A stretch of DNA of 9,844 bases from Alphaproteobacteria bacterium (GCA_017414845.1 JAFQJY010000111.1:1-9844), one strand, 5' to 3'; numbered from the stretch's first letter, positions 1-7,306 are shown. Numbers and translations: made by a program. Notes: generated by a model from the letters alone, not told the origin.

Positions 1-694
1 CATTTTTCTTTGCTTTTTTCCAGATGCCTCGTCCTTTTTTACGAGCCTCTTTTTCATCATCATCATAAGCGTCTGTGCTTTCCGAATCAGAAAAACCAAG
101 TCCGTTTTTTATCAGATAAGAGGTAATATCTTCGCCGTCTATTGTACAAGTTGCCAGTTGGAAACCTTTCCCGTCTCCCTTAGGAGTACAGGATATTTCT
201 TTTTCGGAAATTTTAGATAAAAGGCTTTTTTTAGATTCTTCTTTACAACTTTTTTTATTTCCTTTGTTATCCGAACATTCATCATTGTCTTTCGGAAAAA
301 CAATACCGTAAAGTTTAACCAATTTATCTCCGACTTTAAAAAGAGCATCATCCGTCATTTCTTTAGGAATGCCGGAAAACATATTTTCTTTTTTGTCGGG
401 TGTTTCTTGTACGGTTTTCCCTTTGGACGATTTTGAAGGGATAAAAGGAAGTCGCATATCATATTTGGCGCCTAAAAGATAGGTCGTTCCGATAGAAATA
501 ACTGCAAAAACGAATATTTTAAAAAAGAACATAAAGAACGAGGGAATAACTTTAATGCAGATAAATACCAAAATAAACAACATCCAAAATGATGTCATAG
601 GGTTTCCATGGACAATTTTCCAATCGGCAAACTTGATAAAAACAAGCGCCGTAATCAGAACATAAGCAAGAAGTTTCAGGAGGAGACGCCTCAT
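1..694 (-). CDS. Membrane protein with degenerate staphylococcal-nuclease-like (SNase) domain, 3' end missing
   Basis: This reading frame is open from the ATG at 694-692 to the window edge (231 codons seen; the C-terminus lies outside). Residues 4-22 are hydrophobic, and 33-75 form a long hydrophobic stretch that could be one or two further helices. A polar linker follows (about 77-112). Residues 114-231 then match the SNase/thermonuclease fold: the VKLYGI strand (126-131), the DGEDIT...LIKNGLGFS block (186-202) and a late EKEARKKGRGIW helix (214-225). The residues that make family members nucleases are replaced: the usual RLxGIDAPE reads KLYGIVFPK, and the GR of the YGR motif reads GF. It is therefore probably not an active nuclease; a binding or structural role is inferred. 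Four cysteines (C140, C150, C169, C183) lie in or near the domain. The ATG follows the pepN stop codon with no gap, and a GGAG ribosome site lies inside the pepN tail (705-702), so the two are probably co-translated. Whether the domain faces the periplasm depends on the helix count, which I cannot settle. Confidence 0.75.
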   Translation of the reverse strand, partial: MRRLLLKLLAYVLITALVFIKFADWKIVHGNPMTSFWMLFILVFICIKVIPSFFMFFFKIFVFAVISIGTTYLLGAKYDMRLPFIPSKSSKGKTVQETPDKKENMFSGIPKEMTDDALFKVGDKLVKLYGIVFPKDNDECSDNKGNKKSCKEESKKSLLSKISEKEISCTPKGDGKGFQLATCTIDGEDITSYLIKNGLGFSDSESTDAYDDDEKEARKKGRGIWKKAKKN

Positions 695-3190
695 TTATAA
701 ACTCCGTTCCAATGTTTCTTTTAAGTTGACAGAGAGGTTTTCTTTTTTCATAAGTTTTTGCAATTCTTTTTTCATCAGGGTAGCCCGTTCTTCATCAAAA
801 TGTTTCCAACGGCATAAGGGGTGAATGATTCTTTCTGCCATGTGAGGATTGATATTATCCAATTGAGCAACTGTATCGGACAAAAGTTTGTAACCGGAAC
901 CGTCTTTTTTATGAAATGCCTTTAAGTTATGAGAAAAAACACCGATAACTGAACGAACATTATTCGGGTTTTTAATACTGAAAAGAGGGTTCTTCATCAT
1001 TTGAATAACTTTGTCCGTTACGGTATTCTCATTTAAAGAAGCAAGCATGGCGAATGCTTTATTTAAAACGAGGTGGTCATTTTTCCATTTGTTTGTAAAA
1101 ATTTCCAGTGCTTCTTCAGCCTCTTTTAGGGGAGTACCGACAAGAATGGATAGCGATCCGATTTCATCAGTCATATTATTTGCTTTTTTAAATGCCTCAA
1201 AAACAAGAGATTGTGTTTCGGGAAGTTCTGCCAAATAGGCCAAAACAGTGTTTCTGAGGGCTCGTCTTGCCGCTTCTTCGGGCGCAGGGGAGAAAGGAAC
1301 CGTTTTATCCAGTTCTTTATAAATTTCGGTAAGGCGTTCTTTAAAGCGAACGGCAAAAGCCTTTTTAAAACGCTTTCTTGTACTTAAAACAGCATCAACA
1401 TCAAAAATATCCATTCTGTTACCGATAACGTCAGATGAAGGAAGAACCAAAGCCCGTGCGGCAAACGCCTTATCATTTAGGTAAAGACTTGTACCGAAGG
1501 CTTCTAAGAAATCTTCCGGCACCTTTTCATCGTAAAGATGACGCAGGATAACATCCGTAGCATACTCTTGTCCGATATCATATCTGTTGAATAAGTCAGT
1601 ATCAAAGCGCATCAGATGTATTTTTTCCAAGTCATTTAAGGATGTTTTGAGTGTAACGGGAGCCGTAAAATGACGGTTGAGAGAAATAACACTTCCCTCA
1701 GGAATGTTTTTGAAAGTAAATGTTTGTTCTTTCGTATTGAAAAGAAGTGTTTGTGTATGAATCTCTTTCCCTTTTTCGTCAATAATTCCCGTTTCCAAAG
1801 GAATAAGGAATGCTCCGTCAAATCCGTTTATCTCCTGCTTTAATTCAAGTTTCATATCCCCGTTTTCAAAATAGGTTTTCGCCGTAACGGTCGGACGTCC
1901 TGCAACACTGTACCAGTGCATAAACTGAGATAAATCTTTGCCACTGGCATCTTCCATACATTTAACAAAGTCGTCAATGGTAACGGCCTCTCCGTCATGC
2001 CTTGAAAAGTAAAGGTCGCATGCTTTTCTGAATGTATCAGCACCTAAAATATTGCGTTGCATACGAATAAGTTCTGCGCCTTTTTCATAAACGGTACTTG
2101 TATAAAAGTTGTCAATGGTTTCAAAGGCATCCGGTCGGACAGGGTGTTTTAGAGGTCCGTCATCTTCGGGAAACTGGTAGGTTTTAAGCAAAGCAACATC
2201 ATCCATACGTTTAACGGCATCAGAGCGTTCGTGTCCTGAGAAAGATTGATCACGGAAAACGGTAAACCCTTCTTTTAATGAAAGATTAAACCAATCTCGT
2301 GCCGTTACTCTGTCTCCACTCCAGTTATGGAAGTATTCATGTGCAACAACACCTTCAATAGATTCGTAATTGCTGTCAGAGGCTGTCTTCTCGTCAGCAA
2401 GAAGACATTGGTCATTAAAGATGTTCAGGCTTTTGTTTTCCATAGCACCGGCATTAAAATCACGAACGGCAACAATATTAAAAATATCCAAATCATATTC
2501 TCTGCCAAAGGCTTCTTCGTCGTATTTCATGGCACGTTTAAGACTATCCATTGCCCACAAAAGACGTTTTTCTTTTCCTTGTTCACAATAAATGGAAAGG
2601 CCTACTTTTCGTCCGCTACATGTTGTAAATGTATCCTTGACAGAGGCTAAATCGCCGGCAACCAAAGCAAATAAATAACTGGGTTTTTTGAACGGGTCTT
2701 CATAAATGAGTGTGTCGCCGTCATCTTTAATGCAGTTTCCGTTGGAAAGGACAACCGGATATTTTTTTCTGTCAGCATGAACGGTAACGGTAAAAAGACT
2801 CATAATGTCCGGATGGTCCGGATAATAAGTGATACGCCGAAAACCCTCCGGTTCACACTGCGTACATAAAAGTCCGTTACTGGCGTAAAGTCCCATAAGT
2901 TGTGTGTTGCGGATAGGGCTGTTTGTGTTTCTGATTTTAAGCGTAAAGTCTGTTTTATCTGTTTTGATAATAAGTCCCTCATCGGTTTCTTGGTAATCTT
3001 TAAATGGGAAACCGTCTATTTCCATACTTAAAAGTTTGAGTTCGTTTCCGTTTAAAAGAATGGGAGCAATTTCCTTTTGATGAAAGGAAAGACTGCTTTC
3101 CACAATCGTTTCATTTTCGTCTAAGTGAAAAGTGAGTTCCGTTTTTTTGAGTTCATAAGTCGGTTTTTGATAATCAGATCTTTTTTTCAT
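695..3190 (-). CDS. pepN: Aminopeptidase N (alanyl aminopeptidase, M1 zinc metallopeptidase)
   Basis: This enzyme removes N-terminal residues, preferring Ala, Arg and Lys in the family, from cytosolic peptides late in protein turnover. The protein is 831 residues, close to the 870 of E. coli PepN. It shows the full M1 signature: GAMEN exopeptidase motif (248-252), zinc motif HEYFH (284-288; H284 and H288 bind zinc, E285 is the catalytic base), third zinc ligand E307 in LKEGFT, and Y368 in the YEKGAE motif, the expected transition-state tyrosine. Layout by homology is an N-terminal beta domain (about 1-185), catalytic domain (about 186-440), a small Ig-like domain (about 445-535) and a helical C-terminal domain to 831. 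No signal peptide is visible, as expected for a cytoplasmic enzyme. The start is supported by AAAGG at 3201-3197, six bases upstream, and by the family-like N-terminus. Its first 17 bases overlap the end of the Sel1-repeat gene, and its TAA stop abuts the next ATG, so it is the middle gene of a likely three-gene operon. Confidence 0.97.
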   Translation of the reverse strand: MKKRSDYQKPTYELKKTELTFHLDENETIVESSLSFHQKEIAPILLNGNELKLLSMEIDGFPFKDYQETDEGLIIKTDKTDFTLKIRNTNSPIRNTQLMGLYASNGLLCTQCEPEGFRRITYYPDHPDIMSLFTVTVHADRKKYPVVLSNGNCIKDDGDTLIYEDPFKKPSYLFALVAGDLASVKDTFTTCSGRKVGLSIYCEQGKEKRLLWAMDSLKRAMKYDEEAFGREYDLDIFNIVAVRDFNAGAMENKSLNIFNDQCLLADEKTASDSNYESIEGVVAHEYFHNWSGDRVTARDWFNLSLKEGFTVFRDQSFSGHERSDAVKRMDDVALLKTYQFPEDDGPLKHPVRPDAFETIDNFYTSTVYEKGAELIRMQRNILGADTFRKACDLYFSRHDGEAVTIDDFVKCMEDASGKDLSQFMHWYSVAGRPTVTAKTYFENGDMKLELKQEINGFDGAFLIPLETGIIDEKGKEIHTQTLLFNTKEQTFTFKNIPEGSVISLNRHFTAPVTLKTSLNDLEKIHLMRFDTDLFNRYDIGQEYATDVILRHLYDEKVPEDFLEAFGTSLYLNDKAFAARALVLPSSDVIGNRMDIFDVDAVLSTRKRFKKAFAVRFKERLTEIYKELDKTVPFSPAPEEAARRALRNTVLAYLAELPETQSLVFEAFKKANNMTDEIGSLSILVGTPLKEAEEALEIFTNKWKNDHLVLNKAFAMLASLNENTVTDKVIQMMKNPLFSIKNPNNVRSVIGVFSHNLKAFHKKDGSGYKLLSDTVAQLDNINPHMAERIIHPLCRWKHFDEERATLMKKELQKLMKKENLSVNLKETLERSL

Positions 3191-3683
3191 TTTTTACCTT
3201 TCTATACCAATGGAGAGCCTTTTCTTTGTTTGTTTCTCCGTAAATTAAGATTAAAGAACGCATAGCACCCTGATGCCCTGCATTAGCGGCTTTTTCATAA
3301 AGAGGTATGGCATCTTTAACCGTTTTGTTTGCAAAATAACCCCGTTCCGTCCAAACGGCCTGCGTATAAATAGCAGGAACATAATTTTTTTCGGCACTTT
3401 TTAAAATCCATTTAACGGCTTCGTTTTTGTTTTCTTTTGTCCCGTCGCCTCTGTCATAAAGAAGAGCAACTTCGTACATAGCCTGTGCATTATCGTTTTC
3501 GGCAGAAATCTGAAAATGACGCAAGGCTTTAACGGCTTTTTTTTCATTTAAGGCATTCAAACCGCTTTGAAGATGTTCTTCGGGTGTTTGAGAAATAAAA
3601 CGGTAAAAGCGAACGCCTAAAAGGGTACAGATACCGATAAAAAGTATCATTGTAAGAATAGGTGCCGTTAAATATCTTCGCAT
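3174..3683 (-). CDS. Membrane-anchored Sel1-repeat (TPR-like) protein
   Basis: The product is 169 residues from the chosen start. A short basic N-terminus (MRRYL) leads into one hydrophobic segment at about 6-27, which I read as a signal anchor, and the rest is soluble and probably periplasmic. The soluble part holds a TPR-like helix pair (about 39-65) followed by Sel1-type repeats at about 66-99, 100-135 and a partial one to about 164. The repeats are recognised from the spaced A..Y..A..Y..G pattern, the ..AVKWILKSAEKN and ..AIPLYEKAANAGHQGAM segments, and the terminal KALHWYRK. Sel1 proteins are generally adaptors for protein-protein contacts, often in envelope or signalling contexts; the partner here is unknown. 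An in-frame ATG at 3725 would add 14 residues but has no ribosome site and overlaps the -10 of a good promoter, so I prefer 3683. The TGA stop lies inside pepN (17-base overlap), which suggests translational coupling. Confidence 0.85.
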   Translation of the reverse strand: MRRYLTAPILTMILFIGICTLLGVRFYRFISQTPEEHLQSGLNALNEKKAVKALRHFQISAENDNAQAMYEVALLYDRGDGTKENKNEAVKWILKSAEKNYVPAIYTQAVWTERGYFANKTVKDAIPLYEKAANAGHQGAMRSLILIYGETNKEKALHWYRKVKNEKKI

Positions 3684-3691
3684 TATTATTG

Positions 3692-3698
3692 CCTTTTT
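3692..3698 (-). promoter_or_regulatory. Ribosome binding site that decides the Sel1-gene start
   Basis: On the minus strand AAAAAGG lies eight bases before the ATG at 3683. No comparable purine-rich site precedes the upstream in-frame ATG at 3725. This favours the shorter, 169-residue protein that begins right before the membrane anchor. Confidence 0.6.
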
Positions 3699-3725
3699 GA
3701 ATAAAAAACTTGAAACTTTCCTCAT

Positions 3726-3754
3726 AATATAGGATATTTATTATCATTCATCAA
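3726..3754 (-). promoter_or_regulatory. Predicted sigma70-type promoter of the Sel1-pepN-SNase-like unit
   Basis: Reading the minus strand, a -35 box TTGATG (3754-3749; four of six consensus bases) and a -10 box TATATT (3731-3726; five of six) are separated by exactly 17 bases. Transcription would begin near 3719, inside the first codons of the longer Sel1 reading frame and about 36 bases before the preferred start at 3683. This is a sequence match only. The divergent gene starts at 3772, so its own promoter must overlap this region, but I could not identify a convincing plus-strand pair. Confidence 0.5.
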
Positions 3755-3771
3755 CAAAAAAAGGCGTTTAT

Positions 3772-6291
3772 ATGACAGATTGTTTTGAGTTTAAAAATTT
3801 TTCATTTGACGAGAGAACAGGCGTTTTGTCGTTGGAGTATGTGTATAAAGATGAAAAATTTTGCGAAGAAATCGTATTTCCGAATGCTCCTTTTTCTCTT
3901 TCAAAACAAAGAAGAAAAGCCTTAAATCAAGCGTTCCTGTGGCTTCATATAGCATCCGGCGTAAGTTATTATAAGGCATTTGTGCCTCCGGAGATGAAAA
4001 TAACAAGTGGCGTTTTGAGCCAAAGTGCCTCTGTTTTTTTTCAAAAAATGTATATCAACGGGTTAGGACAATTTGCCGTTGAAAACGCTTTAAATCTTCA
4101 AGATAAGATACACTTTCCATTTGAGAATACGGAAGAAGAACTTTTCCCCGAAATACTTTCGGAACGGATTTTTGTTCCCGTAGGCGGGGGCAAGGATTCA
4201 TGTGTTACAATGGAACTTTTAAAAGAAAAAACGGTTTTGCCGATAAAGGCTTTTGCCGTCAATCCGGTTTCATCTATTGAAAACTGTATCACAAAAAGCG
4301 GTTTGCCGTCTGTTTTTGTTCGCAGAAAAATATCTCCTCGTTTAATAGAACTCAATAAGACGGGAACGGTTTATAACGGGCATGTTCCTATTTCAGGTAT
4401 TATCGCATTTATTTTACTGGCTTGTGCGATACTTTATGATACGGCGTTTGTCGCTATGAGTTGCGAACGCTCGGCAAACAGCGGTAATTTGATGCAAGGT
4501 TCTTTGGAAGTCAATCACCAGTGGAGTAAATCATTTGAGTTTGAAAAAGAGTTTAGAAAATTGACGGAAAAACTGGTTCCTAATTTTAAGTATTTTTCTT
4601 ATTTGCGTCCGTTTTCGGAAATGAAAATTGCTTCTCTTTTTGCTCAAAAATGTCAGAACTATTTTGATGTGTTTACCAGTTGTAACGGCGCTTTTAAATT
4701 AGATGAAAAAAAACGTCTTTCTCATTGGTGCGGTGCGTGCGATAAGTGTCGTTTTGTTTTTTTGATGTTGGCGCCTTTTATGGAAAAAAATATTTTAACA
4801 GGTTCTATCGGAACAAATCCGCTTGATGATGAAACGCAGGAAAAAGGCTATCGTGAACTTTTGGGATTGGAAGGGCATAAACCCTTTGAATGCGTTGGAG
4901 AAGAAGAAGAATGCCGATTGGCTTTTTTGATGCTTTCCGAAAAGAAAGAATGGCAAAATGATGCTCTTATTAAAACATTAGCGCCTCTGTTAAAGAATTT
5001 GGACAAAACGGCATTGGAAAAAGAAGTGATGACGGATTCAAAACAACATTTAATTCCTCCGATGTTCGGCAGAACAGCAATTCTCGGAACAAAAGGGAAA
5101 GAGGGACAGGCCGTTTTGGATTACTTTAAGGACAAGGACAAAAATGTTTTGTCTGTCCCTGAGTTTGATGTTTTGCCGGAGGTTGATTTTGTATTTAAGT
5201 CACCGGGGATTTCTCTATATCATCCTGAAATACAAAAGGCTTTGAAAGAGGGGATACCTGTCTTATCATCAACACAGTATTTTCTTGACAATAACGCAAT
5301 TCCAACGGTGGCAGTAACCGGCACAAAGGGAAAGAGTACGACTTCCTCGTTGCTGGCTCATTTGCTTAAAGCAAAAGGGAAAAATGTGCTTTACGGCGGA
5401 AATATCGGCAAGCCGTTGATTTCTTTGCTTGGAAAAAGGGCAGATATCATTGTTATGGAACTGTCCAGTTACCAATGTGCCGATTTGAAAAAAGGTGCAG
5501 AGTGGACAATTTTGACTAATTTGTATCCCGAAAATTTGGATTGGCACAAAACACATGAAAGATATTATGAGGATAAAGTCAACTTGCTTAAAGCCCGCAA
5601 AAAAGGACGTAAAGCTTTTATCAATCGGCAAAATGAAAAAAGCGTTCAGATGACGGTGAATATGCCTGATATTGCTTTTTTTAATGACAAAGAAGGTTTT
5701 CATATAGAAAACGGTTTTATCTGTGACGGTAAGAAAAAGTTATTCGGTTTATCTGAAATAACTTCACTCAAAGGAGAACATAATGCCGAAAATATTTGCG
5801 CTGTTTTAAGTGTTTTAAAAGATATGAAGATATCACTCAAAGACATTGTTAAAGATATCAATACATTTAAGGCTCTTCCTCACAGACTTCAAGTTGTCTC
5901 TCAAAAAGGGAATGTTGTTTTTGTAGATGACAGTATTTCCACGACGCCTGAAACGGCAGTGGCAGCGCTTAAAGCATTTGACGGAGAAAAAACGGCGCTT
6001 CTCGTCGGCGGATATGAAAGAGGACAGGATTACGGTTGCCTTTTAGATTATGTAAAAAACCGTTCAGATGTGGCTTTGGTAACACTTCCCGATACGGGAA
6101 ACAGAGTTTATCAATCGGCGAAGGCAGAGGGGTTAAACGTTTTTAAGGCTACTACAATGGCTGAGGGGGTGGCGTTGGCAAAAGCGTATATCGGAGAAAG
6201 GGGTGTTGTTTTGCTGTCTCCCGGAGCGCCGAGTTATAATCTTTATACGAATTTTGAGGAAAGAGGGGCAGATTTTCAAAAACAGATTTAA
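3772..6291 (+). CDS. murL-murD2: Fused MurL-MurD2: UDP-MurNAc-L-Ala-L-Glu epimerase and UDP-MurNAc-L-Ala--L-Glu ligase
   Basis: This 839-residue protein joins two peptidoglycan precursor enzymes. Residues 1 to about 400 resemble MurL, the ATP-dependent epimerase that turns the terminal L-Glu of UDP-MurNAc-L-Ala-L-Glu into D-Glu. Visible here are a PP-loop-like nucleotide motif VPVGGGKDS (135-143), a conserved-looking SCERSANSG segment (230-238) and a cysteine group C304, C320, C323, C326 (HWCGACDKC). Residues about 432-839 are a Mur ligase of MurD type: a short N-terminal Rossmann-like part (432-510), ATP loop GTKGKST (517-523), ELSSYQ (563-568), N588-L-D-W-H, K602 at the position of the carbamoylated lysine, PHRL (703-706) and the closing LSPGAPSYNLYTNFEERG block (815-832). 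DDSISTTPE (719-727) replaces the NDSKATN of classical MurD, as expected for the L-Glu-using MurD2 branch. Inferred order: the C-terminal half ligates L-Glu, then the N-terminal half epimerises it. AAGG at 3761-3764 supports the start. The ligase assignment is firm; the MurL identity comes from recalled family features and context, without a search. Confidence 0.85.
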   Translation: MTDCFEFKNFSFDERTGVLSLEYVYKDEKFCEEIVFPNAPFSLSKQRRKALNQAFLWLHIASGVSYYKAFVPPEMKITSGVLSQSASVFFQKMYINGLGQFAVENALNLQDKIHFPFENTEEELFPEILSERIFVPVGGGKDSCVTMELLKEKTVLPIKAFAVNPVSSIENCITKSGLPSVFVRRKISPRLIELNKTGTVYNGHVPISGIIAFILLACAILYDTAFVAMSCERSANSGNLMQGSLEVNHQWSKSFEFEKEFRKLTEKLVPNFKYFSYLRPFSEMKIASLFAQKCQNYFDVFTSCNGAFKLDEKKRLSHWCGACDKCRFVFLMLAPFMEKNILTGSIGTNPLDDETQEKGYRELLGLEGHKPFECVGEEEECRLAFLMLSEKKEWQNDALIKTLAPLLKNLDKTALEKEVMTDSKQHLIPPMFGRTAILGTKGKEGQAVLDYFKDKDKNVLSVPEFDVLPEVDFVFKSPGISLYHPEIQKALKEGIPVLSSTQYFLDNNAIPTVAVTGTKGKSTTSSLLAHLLKAKGKNVLYGGNIGKPLISLLGKRADIIVMELSSYQCADLKKGAEWTILTNLYPENLDWHKTHERYYEDKVNLLKARKKGRKAFINRQNEKSVQMTVNMPDIAFFNDKEGFHIENGFICDGKKKLFGLSEITSLKGEHNAENICAVLSVLKDMKISLKDIVKDINTFKALPHRLQVVSQKGNVVFVDDSISTTPETAVAALKAFDGEKTALLVGGYERGQDYGCLLDYVKNRSDVALVTLPDTGNRVYQSAKAEGLNVFKATTMAEGVALAKAYIGERGVVLLSPGAPSYNLYTNFEERGADFQKQI

Positions 6292-6321
6292 TTCTTTCTT
6301 TTTAAAGAGAAAAGGATTAAA
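6287..6321 (+). other. AT-rich hairpin spanning the murL-murD2 stop codon
   Basis: TTTAATTCTTT (6287-6297) pairs with AAAGGATTAAA (6311-6321) over eleven positions with one G-U pair. After one mismatch, four weaker pairs close on a three-base loop. No T-run follows on the plus strand, so it is not a canonical intrinsic terminator. It could shape the mRNA 3' end, or be a chance palindrome in AT-rich DNA. The next gene begins 60 bases after the stop, so read-through into it is plausible. Confidence 0.35.
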
Positions 6322-6351
6322 CTGTGTGCTATAAAAAAAGGAGATTAGAAA

Positions 6352-7203
6352 ATGACACAGGAAAATACACAGAAAATGTCAGAAGAACAAGCAACAGAGC
6401 AAATGTGGGATGCTTTGGAAGAATTGGCGTTTTTGGAATATCCTTTAAAGCCGGATGAAGAAGATGCGAATGCGCACTATTATCCCGGGGAAATGGCCGG
6501 TTCGGAACAGGAAATAGAGGGAGCCAAAGAAAAGTTGATAGATGCCGTATTATCAGGTGCCGATGTGGAAACTCTTTGTGATGAAAAAGATGTTTTATCC
6601 TGGGTCGTTGATGAGAATATTCTGGAAAGTTTGTTGGCTCTTGGTGTCCCGAAAGGAAACGCACTTGTTTGGCACAAAGGAAAGGCCGCATTTGAAAAAG
6701 AAAGAAGCCAGCATACAAAGACAGCAGCGAGCCGAGCCTATCATACGGATTTATATCATATTCATCAAAAAATGGCTGATGTTCTTTCCGATATAGCCAG
6801 AGAAGAAGTCGCCTTAGATGTTTATTTTGATTTGTTTGATGAAGAACACGGGTGCTTTATTCTTGTTGAAAATGAGGTTTTCCAAACGGTTAAACTGAAA
6901 CGTCCTTTGACGCAGGAAGAAAAGAAACGAATTGTTTCTGCCGTTTCATTTTTTGTTATGGAATTAGACGAAGTTCCCGAATTACCTCAGGGATTAAATG
7001 CCGATGCCGAAACACCGGAAGAGTTTTGTTTATGGCTTGAAAAAATGATTTCCACAGTGCCGACAAATTCACTCAGACAAGCACAAACAGATACATTTTT
7101 GGGAAATATGTTCAATCAGGTTTTTCATAACTATAATGATGTAATTGAAGATATGTCTGAGGAAGATTTTTGGGACGGAGAAGGAGAAATAAACGATAAT
7201 TAA
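6352..7203 (+). CDS. Acidic ankyrin-like protein, first of three tandem paralogues (function unknown)
   Basis: This is a 283-residue acidic protein without a signal peptide or membrane segment. I do not recognise a named family beyond an ankyrin-like look. Residues 17-101 form a module that recurs in the next two genes: MWxAL..L..L..P near 18-31, the block GEMAG (46-50) followed by SEQEIEGAKEKL, then DAVLSGAD (64-71), which is ankyrin-like, and LSWVVDENILESLLALG (82-98). A second shared region (about 137-204) holds IHQKMADVL, YFDLFDEEHG and KLKRPLTQEE, and is present in the 699-residue neighbour. The tail (about 210-283) has no counterpart I can see and ends very acidic. The start is supported by AAGGAG at 6338-6343, eight bases upstream. 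It lies 60 bases after murL-murD2 on the same strand and could be read from that transcript. A scaffold or binding role is inference only. Confidence 0.85.
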   Translation: MTQENTQKMSEEQATEQMWDALEELAFLEYPLKPDEEDANAHYYPGEMAGSEQEIEGAKEKLIDAVLSGADVETLCDEKDVLSWVVDENILESLLALGVPKGNALVWHKGKAAFEKERSQHTKTAASRAYHTDLYHIHQKMADVLSDIAREEVALDVYFDLFDEEHGCFILVENEVFQTVKLKRPLTQEEKKRIVSAVSFFVMELDEVPELPQGLNADAETPEEFCLWLEKMISTVPTNSLRQAQTDTFLGNMFNQVFHNYNDVIEDMSEEDFWDGEGEINDN

Positions 7204-7239
7204 AGAGAATAAATACCGAAAAAAATACAGAAGGATTTA

Positions 7240-7266
7240 AAAGAAGGATTCTTTGTCTAATTTTTT
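7240..7266 (+). terminator. Weak candidate intrinsic terminator after the 283-aa gene
   Basis: AAAGAA (7240-7245) and TTCTTT (7249-7254) form a perfect but mostly A-T six-pair stem on a GGA loop. A run of six T (7261-7266) follows, but only after a six-base gap. The stem is weak and the T-run is not adjacent, so the call is tentative. It fits a separate promoter predicted just downstream. The gap also holds a direct repeat of AGAAGGATT immediately before and within the hairpin. Confidence 0.3.
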
Positions 7267-7277
7267 CAAAAAAGTTC

Positions 7278-7306
7278 TTGAAGTTTTAAAGAAAATGTGT
7301 TAAAGT
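7278..7306 (+). promoter_or_regulatory. Possible promoter of the 699-aa ankyrin gene
   Basis: TTGAAG (7278-7283; four of six) and TAAAGT (7301-7306; four of six) are 17 bases apart, and TGT directly upstream of the -10 gives an extended -10 element. The predicted transcript would start near 7313 and include the AAGGAG ribosome site at 7334-7339. The region is AT-rich, so chance matches are likely; this is a sequence match only. Confidence 0.35.

Noticed and set aside
139..351. A 70-codon minus-strand frame near the left edge
   Set aside because: It is an alternative frame of the SNase-like gene; the frame that starts at 694 shows recognisable domain structure through the same bases.
2327..2650. 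A 107-codon plus-strand frame inside pepN
   Set aside because: It overlaps the HEYFH and GAMEN catalytic region of pepN on the other strand. It has no supporting motif or independent start signal.
3684..3725. Upstream ATG at 3725 as start of the Sel1-repeat protein
   Set aside because: It lacks a ribosome site, overlaps a better promoter -10 and places fourteen extra residues before the natural MRRYL membrane-anchor start.
3772..5020. Reading the first half of the fusion as a QueC, asparagine synthase or other generic PP-loop enzyme
   Set aside because: The PP-loop motif alone would allow it, but the direct fusion to a MurD2-type ligase and the length of about 400 residues fit MurL better. 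A profile search would settle it.
5269..5703. A 144-codon minus-strand open frame opposite the ligase domain
   Set aside because: It lies wholly inside the MurD2 ATP-binding and central domain, whose motifs are intact on the plus strand. It has no family resemblance and its Phe/His/Ile-rich composition is typical of antisense frames.
6327..6335. Extended -10 element (TGC then TATAAA) before the 283-residue gene
   Set aside because: No -35 box lies at proper spacing, and transcription from it would begin inside the AAGGAG ribosome site at 6338-6343, which would disable translation.
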